From: an uncultured Collinsella sp.
Lineage (GTDB): Bacteria > Actinomycetota > Coriobacteriia > Coriobacteriales > Coriobacteriaceae
DNA length: 64,000 nucleotides
Direction: 5' to 3'
Assembly (NCBI GenBank): GCA_900540855.1
Contig: UQHK01000007.1
Span: 32,607 to 96,606 of the forward strand
Position 1 is the stretch's first letter; each line of letters starts with the position of its first letter. The translations under genes were made by a program, and so were the position numbers. Positions 16,366-24,975 of this stretch are shown piece after piece. Below the pieces are notes generated by a model. That model ran no database searches and was not told the DNA's origin. It saw nothing but the letters and a program-made list of their open reading frames with translations.

Positions 16366-18246
16366 ATGATTGAGCTGCTCAGGCGTTTTGGTGGTAAGTT
16401 TCGCCGGTATATGGTGATTGGCCCTGCGTGCAAGCTGATCGAAGTGATCTTTGACCTGCTTACGCCGCTGGTGATTGCCCAGATGATCGATAAGGGCATC
16501 GGCGCACACGATGTCAACGCCGTCGTCCACTACGGCGTGGTGCTCGCCGCCATGGCTGTGATTGGCATCTCGTTTACGCTCGTCTGCCAAAAGATGGCGG
16601 CGCTCACCTCGCAGGGCATGGGCACCGATATCCGTGGTGCGCTCTACGAGCGCATTAATAAGCTGAGCTATGCTGAGCTCGATCGCTTTGGCACGCCGTC
16701 GCTCATCACGCGCATCACCAACGACGTCAACCAGGTGCAGCTCGCCGTGGCGCTGGGCGTGCGTATGCTCATCCGCTGGCCTTTCCTGGCGGTGGGCTCC
16801 ATGGTCGCGGCCCTCGCTATCGACCTTAAGCTCGGCATGATTTTTTTGATTTGCACGCCCGCCATCGGCCTGGTGTTTTGGTTTGTCATGGCGCGCTGCA
16901 TCCCGTACTACAAGCAGCTGCAGGCAAAGCTCGATCGCATCGCACTCATCTGTCGCGAGGGGCTTTCGGGCGCCCGCGTGGTCCGAGCCTTTGTGCGCGA
17001 GGATCACGAGCGCGAGCGTTTTGCCCAGGCAGCCGATGACCAGGCGCATACCGCCATCGCGGTGGGCAAGCTCTCGTCGATTCTTAATCCCGTCACGTTT
17101 TTGGTGATGAACCTGGGCGTGTGCGCCATCCTGTGGGTGGGCGGCGTCCAGGTCAACGTGGGCGAGCTCACGCAGGGCCAGGTCATGGCGTTCGTCAACT
17201 ACATGACGCAGACCCTGACCTCCATCGTGTATGTCGCCAACCTGGTCGTGGTCTTTACCAAGGCGAGCGCCAGCGCGTCGCGTCTCAACGAGGTGCTCAA
17301 TTGCGAGCCGAGCATTACCGACGAGGGCAACCAGCCGGTTGCGCTGCCCGAGCCGAGCGCGATGGGCAACGCTGTTCCGGTTCCCGCGCTGAGCTTCGGC
17401 CATGCGAGCTTCTCCTTTGGCGCGGGCGCCGCCAACGCCGTCAATGACGTGACCCTGGAGCTGCCGCTGGGTAAAACGCTCGGCATTATCGGCGGCACGG
17501 GCAGCGGTAAGTCGACGCTCGTCTCGCTCATCCCGCGCCTGTACGACACGGGCGCCGGCAGCGTGAGCGTAATGGGTGCCGACGTGCGCGCCTGGCCGCT
17601 CGATCAGCTGCGCCATGTGGTCGCGACCGTACCGCAGCGCGCGTCGCTCGTGAGCGGCACGATCCGCAGCAACCTAACCTGGCGCGACGAGTCGGCAACC
17701 GATGAGGAGCTGTGGGCGGCGCTCGATATGGCGCAGGCCAGCGAGTTCGTGCGCAACAAGCCGCAGAGGCTCGACGCCCCGGTCGAGGCGGGCGGCAAGA
17801 ACTTTAGCGGTGGCCAGCGCCAGCGCCTGACCATCGCACGTGCCCTGGTGGGCTCTCCGCAGGTCCTGATCATGGATGACTCCGCCTCGGCGCTCGACTT
17901 TAAGACCGATGCGGCGCTTCGCCACGCCATCCGCGTGCGCAGCGTGCGCGGTGCCGCCGAGGGCGGGCTGCCACTCACGACCGTCATCGTGAGCCAGCGC
18001 GTTTCGACCGTGCGCGATGCCGACATGATCTGCGTGCTCGACCACGGCTCGGTCGCGGGCCTGGGCGCGCACGACGAGCTCTACGCAAGCTGCCAACTCT
18101 ATCGCGAGATTTGCCAGTCGCAGCTTCGTCGCGAGGAGCTCGAGGGCCGGCAGGGGAGCGCAGCGCCCGCACTCGCCCCAAGCCCCGTGCCCGCCCCAGG
18201 CGCCGCGTGCGCCTCGGCATCCGCTTGCGCAAAGGAGGGCTGCTAA
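16366..18246 (+). CDS. ABC exporter half-transporter, degenerate-site subunit (pair 2)
   Basis: 626-residue fused exporter subunit. Six-helix membrane domain (residues 1-300) followed by the ATPase domain: Walker A GGTGSGKST, signature FSGGQRQRLTIARAL, Walker B VLIMDDSASALD. Asp replaces the catalytic Glu, as in the degenerate site of heterodimeric exporters, and the C-terminus ends in an unusual Pro/Ala/Cys-rich tail of about 30 residues. ATG at 16366 follows AGGGAGCGCC; the 11-residue longer start at 16333 is rejected. The partner gene starts on the next base after its stop, so they are translationally coupled. No dedicated regulator is adjacent. Confidence 0.9.
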   Translation: MIELLRRFGGKFRRYMVIGPACKLIEVIFDLLTPLVIAQMIDKGIGAHDVNAVVHYGVVLAAMAVIGISFTLVCQKMAALTSQGMGTDIRGALYERINKLSYAELDRFGTPSLITRITNDVNQVQLAVALGVRMLIRWPFLAVGSMVAALAIDLKLGMIFLICTPAIGLVFWFVMARCIPYYKQLQAKLDRIALICREGLSGARVVRAFVREDHERERFAQAADDQAHTAIAVGKLSSILNPVTFLVMNLGVCAILWVGGVQVNVGELTQGQVMAFVNYMTQTLTSIVYVANLVVVFTKASASASRLNEVLNCEPSITDEGNQPVALPEPSAMGNAVPVPALSFGHASFSFGAGAANAVNDVTLELPLGKTLGIIGGTGSGKSTLVSLIPRLYDTGAGSVSVMGADVRAWPLDQLRHVVATVPQRASLVSGTIRSNLTWRDESATDEELWAALDMAQASEFVRNKPQRLDAPVEAGGKNFSGGQRQRLTIARALVGSPQVLIMDDSASALDFKTDAALRHAIRVRSVRGAAEGGLPLTTVIVSQRVSTVRDADMICVLDHGSVAGLGAHDELYASCQLYREICQSQLRREELEGRQGSAAPALAPSPVPAPGAACASASACAKEGC

Positions 18247-20106
18247 ATGAACCCGTATACTTCTTCCGGTTCGGTCGCCACGATGACGGCCAACGTGTCC
18301 GGCAACGATAGCCTCAACGACCTGGGTGACGGTCCGCGCCAGCCCGGCGATCCCGAGCGCTACCCCGTGGGCGCGGTAACTCGCCGCCTGCTGGGCTACG
18401 TCCGTCCGCATCGCATTTCGTTTACGGCGTCGTTTGTGAGCGCCGCCATCTCGGTGATCTTGCAACTCTATACGCCCATCCTTATCGGCGAGGGCATCGA
18501 CCTCATCGTTGCCGCCGGGCGGGTGGACTTTGACGCGCTGCTGCCGCTCGTCACCAAGCTCGCGATTGTCGTGGTAGGTGCCGCGGCCTTCCAGTGGCTG
18601 CAGGGCTACTGCGTCAACCGTCTGTCCTACGAGACGGTGCGCGACATGCGCGTGGAGGCGAGCGACAAGCTCAGCCGCATGCCGCTCAGCTTTATCGACA
18701 GTCATGCCCACGGCGACCTTATGAGCCGTGTGGTCAACGATGTCGACCAGGTGGGCGACGGCCTGCTGCAGGGCTTTACGCAGCTCTTTACCGGCGTCAT
18801 CACCATCGTGGGCACGCTCGCGTTTATGCTCTCCATTAACCTGGCCATGACGCTCGTGGTGGTGCTCGTCACGCCGCTTTCCATCTTTGCAGCCGGCGCC
18901 ATCGCCAAGCTTTCCAACAAGAGCTTTACGGCACAGCAGCGCATCCAAGGCCAGCTTGGCGGTCATATTGAGGAGTACGTGGGCGAGCAAAAGCTCGTGG
19001 ACGCCTTCGCCTACGGCCCGCACGCTCAACAGCGCTTCGATGTCCTCAACGCCGAGCTCTATACGGCGGGCGAGCGCGCGCAGTTTATGGGTTCGCTTTC
19101 TAACCCCGGCACGCGCTTTATCAATAACATCATCTACGCCGTGGTCGCCGTGATCGGCTGCGCGGGCGTGATCACGGGCGTGCCTGCGGCGCTCACGGTG
19201 GGCGGCGTGCAGATCTTCCTGTCCTACGCTAACCAGTACACTAAGCCGTTCAACGAGGTCACGAACGTCATCACGCAAATCCAGACCGCGTACGCCTCGG
19301 CGCGCCGCATGTTCGCGTTGCTCGATGCGCGCGAGCAGGAGCCCGACGCGGCGGATGCCGTGGAGCTTGCCGCCCCGCAGGGCGAGGTGACCTTTGAACA
19401 CGTGGACTTTAGCTATGTGCCCGACCGCAAACTGCTGCAGGATATCTGCATCGATGCCAAGCCCGGTACGCGCTTTGCCCTCGTCGGCCCCACGGGCTGT
19501 GGCAAGACGACGCTCATCAACCTGCTGCTGCGCTTTTACGATATCGATGCTGGGCGCATCGCGGTCGATGGTCGCTCCTCGCGTGACTACACGCGTGCGA
19601 GCCTGCGCCGCGCCTTTGGCATGGTGCTGCAGGACACCTGGCTGTTCGAGGGCACGGTGGCCGAAAACATTGCCTACGGTTGCCCCGATGCCACGCGCGA
19701 GCAGATTGTCGAGGCCGCCAAGCGCGCTCATGCGCACAAGTTTATCGTGCAGCTGCCAGGCGGCTACGATACGGTGATCGGCGAGGACGGCGGCACGTTT
19801 AGCCAGGGTCAAAAACAGTTGCTGTGCATCGCGCGCGTCATGCTCACCGATCCGGCGATTCTGCTGCTGGACGAGGCAACGTCGAGCATCGATACGCGTA
19901 CCGAGCTGCAGGTGCAGGCGGCATTCGACGAGCTCATGGCCGGCCGCACGAGCTTTGTCGTGGCACACCGCCTGTCGACGATTCGCAACGCCGATTGCAT
20001 CCTGGTAATGCGCGATGGCGAGATTATCGAGCGCGGCACGCACGATGAACTGCTCGCGGCAGGCGGCTTCTACGCCGAGCTCTACCGCAGCCAATTCGCC
20101 CAGTGA
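18247..20106 (+). CDS. ABC exporter half-transporter, canonical subunit (pair 2)
   Basis: 619-residue partner subunit. The N-terminal 35 residues are polar, then come the six membrane helices (about 45-330) and the ATPase domain with Walker A GPTGCGKTT, signature FSQGQKQLLCIARVML and Walker B LLLDEATSSID with the catalytic Glu intact. ATG at 18247 directly abuts the upstream stop codon and follows AAGGAGGGCTGCTAA. Together with the preceding subunit it forms an asymmetric exporter; transported molecule unknown. The gene closely parallels the canonical subunits of the pairs at 6715 and 46062. Confidence 0.9.
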   Translation: MNPYTSSGSVATMTANVSGNDSLNDLGDGPRQPGDPERYPVGAVTRRLLGYVRPHRISFTASFVSAAISVILQLYTPILIGEGIDLIVAAGRVDFDALLPLVTKLAIVVVGAAAFQWLQGYCVNRLSYETVRDMRVEASDKLSRMPLSFIDSHAHGDLMSRVVNDVDQVGDGLLQGFTQLFTGVITIVGTLAFMLSINLAMTLVVVLVTPLSIFAAGAIAKLSNKSFTAQQRIQGQLGGHIEEYVGEQKLVDAFAYGPHAQQRFDVLNAELYTAGERAQFMGSLSNPGTRFINNIIYAVVAVIGCAGVITGVPAALTVGGVQIFLSYANQYTKPFNEVTNVITQIQTAYASARRMFALLDAREQEPDAADAVELAAPQGEVTFEHVDFSYVPDRKLLQDICIDAKPGTRFALVGPTGCGKTTLINLLLRFYDIDAGRIAVDGRSSRDYTRASLRRAFGMVLQDTWLFEGTVAENIAYGCPDATREQIVEAAKRAHAHKFIVQLPGGYDTVIGEDGGTFSQGQKQLLCIARVMLTDPAILLLDEATSSIDTRTELQVQAAFDELMAGRTSFVVAHRLSTIRNADCILVMRDGEIIERGTHDELLAAGGFYAELYRSQFAQ

Positions 20107-20227
20107 GGAAGCCCGTGGGGCAAATTAATCAATCGACAGACGGTGGTTTACATCTGTCACGTTAGTACTAAGATATTCATCTAATAAATTGCATTAGTGG
20201 CTTTAATTTTGGGGGAAACGAGGCAAC

Positions 20228-20785
20228 GTGACTATGACGTGCTCTTTGGTGGTTAACAGCAAGAGCGGTAATACCAGGATGGTTTCGGGCGCGATCAAGC
20301 GCGCTCTGCAGGCTGCGGGCGTTGAGTTTGTCCATGCCGCGGCGTTGAGCGACGATGCGGATGCAGATCAGGTTGCGCTCGAGGCGCAGGGCGCCTGCGC
20401 GGCCGACACGGTGCTCGTCGGTTTTTGGTGCGACAAGGGCGCGTGCACGCCTTCGGTCGCGGCGTTGCTCTCTGCCTTGCACGGCAAGCGCGTGTTCCTG
20501 TTTGGCACCTGCGGCTTTGGGGCCGACCAGAGCTATTACCAGCAGATTGTCGACCGCGTAACTTCCAATCTGGCCGAGGATGCCGAGCTTGCGGGCTGGG
20601 CGATGTGCCAGGGCAAGATGGGTCCCGCGGTTAAGCAGCGCTATGAGGCAATGCTCGAACAAGATCCCGACAACGCCCGATTTAAGATGCTGCTCGACAA
20701 CTGGGTTGCCGCGAAGGACCATCCCACCAAGGAAGATATGGATAACATGGCGGCGGCGGCCAAGAAGGCCGTGCTGGGAGAGTAG
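20228..20785 (+). CDS. Flavodoxin-like protein
   Basis: 185 residues with a flavodoxin fold of the short Flavodoxin_3-like type. The FMN phosphate loop is near the N-terminus (VVNSKSGNTRMV), then VLVGFWCDKGACTPSVAALL and KRVFLFGTCGFGADQSYY, which form the second and third FMN-contact regions, and a helical C-terminal tail (PTKEDMDNMAAAAKKA). These proteins are cytosolic one-electron carriers; related ones accompany gut bacterial reductases. The start is uncertain: GTG at 20228 is five bases from GAGG, ATG at 20234 is alternative. Single-gene unit with its own terminator. The upstream gap 20107-20227 is AT-rich and likely holds its promoter. Confidence 0.75.
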   Translation: MTMTCSLVVNSKSGNTRMVSGAIKRALQAAGVEFVHAAALSDDADADQVALEAQGACAADTVLVGFWCDKGACTPSVAALLSALHGKRVFLFGTCGFGADQSYYQQIVDRVTSNLAEDAELAGWAMCQGKMGPAVKQRYEAMLEQDPDNARFKMLLDNWVAAKDHPTKEDMDNMAAAAKKAVLGE

Positions 20786-20820
20786 GCGTGTTGCCTCGCG
20801 CTCGAGATAACACAAACGTG

Positions 20821-20847
20821 AAAGCCTCGAAATTCTCGAGGCTTTTT
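20821..20847 (+). terminator. Terminator after flavodoxin gene
   Basis: AAAGCCTCGA pairs with TCGAGGCTTT around AATTC, followed by a run of T. Confidence 0.9.
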
Positions 20848-20922
20848 TCGTGACACGAGGGCGCCCCTTTATTGATGGAAGGCCTAATAAGCTGATTGTT
20901 CTATGCCCGGATGTGTGCGGAG

Positions 20923-21190
20923 TGGGATGGGATTTCCGGATGGGTGGGGATTCGGAAAATGCGTCCCGGAATTTGCCTTTGGAATGGGATGCGGTTTCCC
21001 GTTGAGGGGCTCTGTGGAAACCGCATCCCAGTATTCGGCCGAGAAATGGGATGCCGTTTCCGGTTGAGGGCCTTGGCGGAAAGTGCGACCCGGAATTTGT
21101 AGTCGGAGTGGGATGTGGTTTCCCAACGGGACCGTAAGCGGAAACTCCATCCCATTCCGGACGTGAATTCTGGGATACGGCTTCCGGATG
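20923..21190. repeat. 62-bp tandem hairpin array (4 units plus 20 bp)
   Basis: Units begin at 20923, 20985, 21047, 21109 and 21171 (partial), each exactly 62 bp. Every unit opens with TGGGAT(N)4TTCC and contains a matching GGAAA...CCC half; in unit 2, GGGATGCGGTTTCC pairs perfectly with GGAAACCGCATCCC. Units differ at many sites but keep the arm pattern. Since 62 is not a multiple of 3 the array cannot encode a repeated peptide in one frame. It sits between two terminators in a 644-bp gap between convergent genes. Confidence 0.9.
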
Positions 21191-21191
21191 C

Positions 21192-21216
21192 AAAAAAGGC
21201 CACATGACGTGGCCTT
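21192..21216 (-). terminator. Terminator for the LTA-synthase-like gene
   Basis: AAGGCCAC pairs with GTGGCCTT; on the minus strand it is followed by six T residues. Confidence 0.75.
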
Positions 21217-21272
21217 CAACTTATATATGTTCAGCGGATGCCCCCATGACAAGCCGTGCTCCAGCAACAGGG

Positions 21273-21402
21273 CGTCTGTCCGGGCGGAGGCATATAAGGT
21301 TCATCGCGAGTTCCGCACGCAAAGGGGGCCACTTAATGTGGCCCCCGTCTTGCGCAGGACTGTCCGAGCAGGGAACCTTATATGCCTCCGCCCGGACAGA
21401 CG
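21273..21402. repeat. Perfect 29-bp inverted repeat with inner hairpin
   Basis: Arms 21273-21301 (CGTCTGTCCGGGCGGAGGCA...) and 21374-21402 are exact reverse complements. The interior holds a second hairpin, GGGGGCCAC...GTGGCCCCC (about 21332-21354). The same nested layout occurs at 11773-11879 with unrelated arms. Confidence 0.9.
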
Positions 21403-21429
21403 TTTCTGTTATGAACTCGCAGCTAGTCG

Positions 21430-23730
21430 CTACTTGATCTTGGTCGTACCCGGTGCCAGGTTGGGGTCGGTCTCGTTGGCCTCGGTCTGGAAGTGCTTGG
21501 TGTACACGTTCTTGCCGTCGCGGAACATCTCGTAGTACTGCATCTTGGCGTAATCCTCGCGCGCCTTGGTGGCGGCTGCGGCAGCGGCGTCGTCACCGGT
21601 GACGTTGGAGGAGAGCGCCCAGCGCAGGCTGGCGTCCTCGTAGCCCACGGAGTTGATGGCGGGTAGCGACTCGCGCAGCGTCATGTGCGCCTTCTGGTAG
21701 TCGGTCAGCGGTGCGCCGATCAGCTGCATAAGCTGGGTGGACAGGTAGTTGGTAGACAAGTCGTCAACCTCGCTCATCTGGTCGCAGCCGGCAACGTCGT
21801 AGTTGGCCCAGATGATGTAGTCGGTCTGCCACAGACGCTCCTGATGCGTAGCGTCGTCCTCGCCGGTAAACCACTTGTCATTGAACTTGGACGGGAAGAA
21901 CGGCTGATGGTCGCCCCAGAACACCACGACCACCTTGCGGTCGAGCTTGCTCAGGGCGTTGAGGAAGTAGCGCAGCGCCTGGTCGGACTGCTCGATGCAC
22001 GAGACGTACTCGTCGACATCGGACAGCGTGCCATCCTCGACGGTCTTGGCGTCCAGGTCGGTCGTGTCGATGTTCAGGTGCATCTGCTTGTCGATCGGCA
22101 CCAGACCCGTGTCGTAGCCCGAGTGGTTCTGCATGGTCACGTCGAAGATAAACTGCGGATCGGCGTTCTGATCGAGCAGCTCCAGAATCTTGTCGTAGGT
22201 AGCCTGGTCGGTCACCATGCCGCGCAGGGTATCGGCGCCCTGGAAATCGTTGATGGACAGGAACTGGTCAAAGCCAAAGTCCTTATAGACGTTCTCGCGG
22301 TTCCAGTTGGTGGCGTGGTTGGGGTGCATGGCCGTGGTGGAATAGCCGAGCGATTTGAACTGCTCTGCCAGGTTCCCGGTCGTTTCCATGTTGTAGATGG
22401 TGTAGGGGTACACGCCCGAACCCAGGTTGGCCATGGAGTTGCCGGTCATAAACTCAAACTCGGTATTGGCCGTGCCGCCGCCGTAGGCGCTCACGTAGAG
22501 CTTGCCGCGGCTGAGGCAGTTGGACAGGTTCTTAAAGTACTGCGGGCCCTCGTAGCCGGCGCGCATGTTCTGGTAGATGGACAGGTCCGAGAAGGTCTCG
22601 TTCATGATGGCGATGACCGTGGGCTTCTCGCTGTCGAATTGCTCCTTTGCGGCGGCGCGCTCGTCGCTCTTGGCCGCGTCGGACTTGTCGTAGGCCTTGG
22701 CGTACTTTTTGAGCGTGGCCTTGGCATCGTCGACGGAGTAGTCGGCGGGTTTGGGCGGCTTGATGGACTGCGCCGCACTAATAAAGGCAGGCAGGTAGCC
22801 CTCGCGCCAGTAGCTCTCGAGCGGACGCCAGGTGTAGACGGTGATGCCGAGAGTGTTGTAGTAGTCGATGAGCGTGACATGCGCGGTCACGCCGCCCAGG
22901 CACAGCACTGCCACGAGCAGGTTGGTGAGCAGCATGCGCTTGGCGTTGGCGGCGCCCTTCTGACGGTGCGGTGCCACCAGGCCGGCGTACTCGCACAGCA
23001 GCATGGCGATGGCGGTAAAGCCCATGGACAGCACGCAGAACAGCGAGATCGAGAAGGTGTAGCCGTTGCCGGCGACCGCGGCGGCGGTGGAGATGGCCGA
23101 AAGGTCGCCCGGCTGGATGGGCATGGATTTAAACGTGATGACGAAGAACTCGGCAATGCCCAGGACAAAGAGGGCAAAGGCCAGGACCGCGGGAGCTGCG
23201 CCGTGGCGCTGGAATAGGAAGAACAGGCCGGTCATGAGCACGGTGATGATGGCCCACTCGAGCAGGATGCACAGGGGGTAGACCCAGGTAAAGTCGTGGT
23301 TGGACGAGACCTCCATGCCCAGCAGCACAAAGACGCCGGCAAGCAGCAGGCACAAGACGGCGGCGACGAGCGGGCGGCCCACAAAGGCACCGCGCAGGCG
23401 TGCGAGCTTGCCGGTGGGGGCGGGGGCGTCGGCCGAGGCGAACGCAAAGACGCGCGGGGCGATGCGGTCGCGGGCGATGCTGGCCCAAGCGCAGCCGGTG
23501 AGGATGGCGTTGGTCAGGATGAGCATCACAAAGGCGAGCGGCTCGTTTTGGGCGACGAGGCCAATAGCGCCCCAGACGGTCAAAAAGAGCTGGAACAGGC
23601 CGAAGACGACGCTCCACCCAAGAGCGCTTTTGGCAACGGTGCCCGACTTTGCGCAAATGGCCTTGGCCTCGCGCAAGACAAGGTAGACGGTCGCCGCAAG
23701 ACCGACGAGCGAGATGGCGGCAGCGAACAT
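21430..23730 (-). CDS. LTA synthase family sulfatase-fold membrane protein
   Basis: 766 residues: about six or seven membrane helices (residues 1-290) followed by a large extracellular sulfatase-fold domain, the design of lipoteichoic acid synthase and related phosphoglycerol transferases. Metal/catalytic motifs are present: IAIMNETFSD (Glu378), GGGTANTEFEF with the nucleophile Thr420, and FWGDHQPFFP. The enzyme would transfer phosphoglycerol or a similar group from a lipid to a surface glycan or polymer. ATG at 23730 follows GAGGAGTCTCAGC; the GTG at 23745 overlaps this ribosome binding site and is rejected. Single gene; the exact polymer in this lineage is unknown. Confidence 0.88.
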   Translation of the reverse strand: MFAAAISLVGLAATVYLVLREAKAICAKSGTVAKSALGWSVVFGLFQLFLTVWGAIGLVAQNEPLAFVMLILTNAILTGCAWASIARDRIAPRVFAFASADAPAPTGKLARLRGAFVGRPLVAAVLCLLLAGVFVLLGMEVSSNHDFTWVYPLCILLEWAIITVLMTGLFFLFQRHGAAPAVLAFALFVLGIAEFFVITFKSMPIQPGDLSAISTAAAVAGNGYTFSISLFCVLSMGFTAIAMLLCEYAGLVAPHRQKGAANAKRMLLTNLLVAVLCLGGVTAHVTLIDYYNTLGITVYTWRPLESYWREGYLPAFISAAQSIKPPKPADYSVDDAKATLKKYAKAYDKSDAAKSDERAAAKEQFDSEKPTVIAIMNETFSDLSIYQNMRAGYEGPQYFKNLSNCLSRGKLYVSAYGGGTANTEFEFMTGNSMANLGSGVYPYTIYNMETTGNLAEQFKSLGYSTTAMHPNHATNWNRENVYKDFGFDQFLSINDFQGADTLRGMVTDQATYDKILELLDQNADPQFIFDVTMQNHSGYDTGLVPIDKQMHLNIDTTDLDAKTVEDGTLSDVDEYVSCIEQSDQALRYFLNALSKLDRKVVVVFWGDHQPFFPSKFNDKWFTGEDDATHQERLWQTDYIIWANYDVAGCDQMSEVDDLSTNYLSTQLMQLIGAPLTDYQKAHMTLRESLPAINSVGYEDASLRWALSSNVTGDDAAAAAATKAREDYAKMQYYEMFRDGKNVYTKHFQTEANETDPNLAPGTTKIK

Positions 23731-23943
23731 GCTGAGACTCCTCACAAACTAAAACCTACGAAAGCGGGGATTTACCCGATTGTTACCAAGATATGCGCAG
23801 CAATTGGTGGCTGCGCACACCAACCAGCCATATTAACGCGCGCGTGTGGCGGTGTGGCGCAATGTAGTGGCGACCTGCGCGATAATGGACGGGAATTACA
23901 CGGAAACGTAAAGGCTTCTTAAAGAAATGGCGAGGGTAGGGCG

Positions 23944-24816
23944 ATGAGCGAGCAGGTTTGCGAGGCGGGCATGGGCGGCGACGGAGCTGCGGGCGTGGAT
24001 ACGTACGGCTATCCGGTCGAGACTACGGGCAACGCGGTACTGGACATTTTGGAGCACCGCTCGTCCACGCGCGCTTTTGCGCGCGATGACAACGACCGTC
24101 CCGTGGCGGTGACCGACGAGCAGCGGGCGGCGGTTTTGCATGCGGCGAGTCGCGCACCGTCGGCGGGCGCCATGATGATGTATTCCATCGTGAGCATTCG
24201 CGAGCAGGCTACGCTGGACCGTCTGGCCGACCTGTGCGATCACCAGCCCATGATCGCCAAGGCGCCCTGGGCACTTATATTTGTGGTCGATTATGCCAAG
24301 TGGATCGATCTGTTTGAGCACGTGGGCTGCTTTGAACCCGAGTTTGTCGAGCGCATGGGCAAGGCGCCCCGCCGCGCGCCGGGTTTGGGCGACTTTGCCA
24401 TCGCGGCGCAGGATGCCGTGATCGCCGCTCAAAACGCCGTGGTCGCCGCCGAGGCCCTGGGGCTGGGGAGCTGCTATATCGGCGATATCGTCGAGAACGC
24501 CGAGGAAGTTGCCGCACTGCTGGACTTGCCTGCCTATACCATGCCGCTGTCGATGCTCATCATCGGCACGCCCCGTAAGGAGCGCCCGGCAATCGCGCAT
24601 CCCGTGGTGAACCTGGTGCACGAGGAGCGTTATTGTCGCGCCGACGCCGCGACGATGGATGCGCAGGTGGCCGAGATGGATGCGATGTTTCGCCCGCACG
24701 CCCGCGAGGTGGGCGAGCGCGTCATCGACATCTACACCCGTAAGCACACGAGCCCCTTTATGGCCGAGATGAGCCGCTCTATGGAGTGGTGGTTCAAAAA
24801 CTGGCTCGGAAAATGA
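23944..24816 (+). CDS. Nitroreductase family protein
   Basis: 290-residue member of the nitroreductase superfamily, longer than the 173-residue paralogue at 3201. The FMN motif is at residues 35-50 (ILEHRSSTRAFA), then RAPSAGAMMMYSIV, and the central AAQNAVVAAEALGLGSCYIGD helix/loop typical of the NfsA/Frp-like branch; SMLIIGTPRKERP closes the FMN site. The C-terminal 80 residues (HEERYCRADAATMDAQ to the end) form a helical extension. Cytosolic NAD(P)H-dependent flavoenzyme; substrate unknown. ATG at 23944 has GAGGGTAGGGCG upstream. A copy of the dispersed palindrome starts 3 bp after the stop codon. Confidence 0.85.
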   Translation: MSEQVCEAGMGGDGAAGVDTYGYPVETTGNAVLDILEHRSSTRAFARDDNDRPVAVTDEQRAAVLHAASRAPSAGAMMMYSIVSIREQATLDRLADLCDHQPMIAKAPWALIFVVDYAKWIDLFEHVGCFEPEFVERMGKAPRRAPGLGDFAIAAQDAVIAAQNAVVAAEALGLGSCYIGDIVENAEEVAALLDLPAYTMPLSMLIIGTPRKERPAIAHPVVNLVHEERYCRADAATMDAQVAEMDAMFRPHAREVGERVIDIYTRKHTSPFMAEMSRSMEWWFKNWLGK

Positions 24817-24818
24817 CG

Positions 24819-24851
24819 AATGTGACAAAGGGGGCGTCCCTTTGTCACATT
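24819..24851. repeat. Dispersed palindrome, copy 2
   Basis: AATGTGACAAAGGGGGCGTC continuing CCTTTGTCACATT. Arms are near-perfect complements; probably a terminator-like hairpin after the nitroreductase gene. Confidence 0.9.
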
Positions 24852-24934
24852 CCATATCGCCGCGGTGGCCTAAAGGCCGCATAAATGTTTATCTAGCTGG
24901 GAAAACGGTGCCATTAAAATATGGGCTGATTACA

Positions 24935-24940
24935 TATAAT
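24935..24940 (+). promoter_or_regulatory. Consensus -10 box upstream of kup
   Basis: TATAAT, 36 bp before the kup start codon. The -35 region is weak. The 124-bp leader is too short for a ydaO-type c-di-AMP riboswitch. Confidence 0.45.
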
Positions 24941-24975
24941 CCCGTCGAACGTTAAAATTGGGAGGAAACCGGCTT

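Noticed and set aside
17674..20094. 806-residue antisense frame over exporter pair 2
   Set aside because: Antisense shadow of two ABC subunits; no ribosome binding site or recognisable domain.
20923..21190. CRISPR array
   Set aside because: No short constant repeat with unique spacers; the whole 62-bp unit is moderately conserved, and there are no cas genes in the window.
20177..21205. 342-residue minus-strand frame across the flavodoxin gene and the 62-bp array
   Set aside because: The array period of 62 bp rotates the frame at each unit, so the peptides are not a protein repeat, and the rest is antisense to the flavodoxin-like gene.
24852..24975. ydaO/yuaA c-di-AMP riboswitch upstream of kup
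   Set aside because: The leader is too short and lacks the conserved elements.
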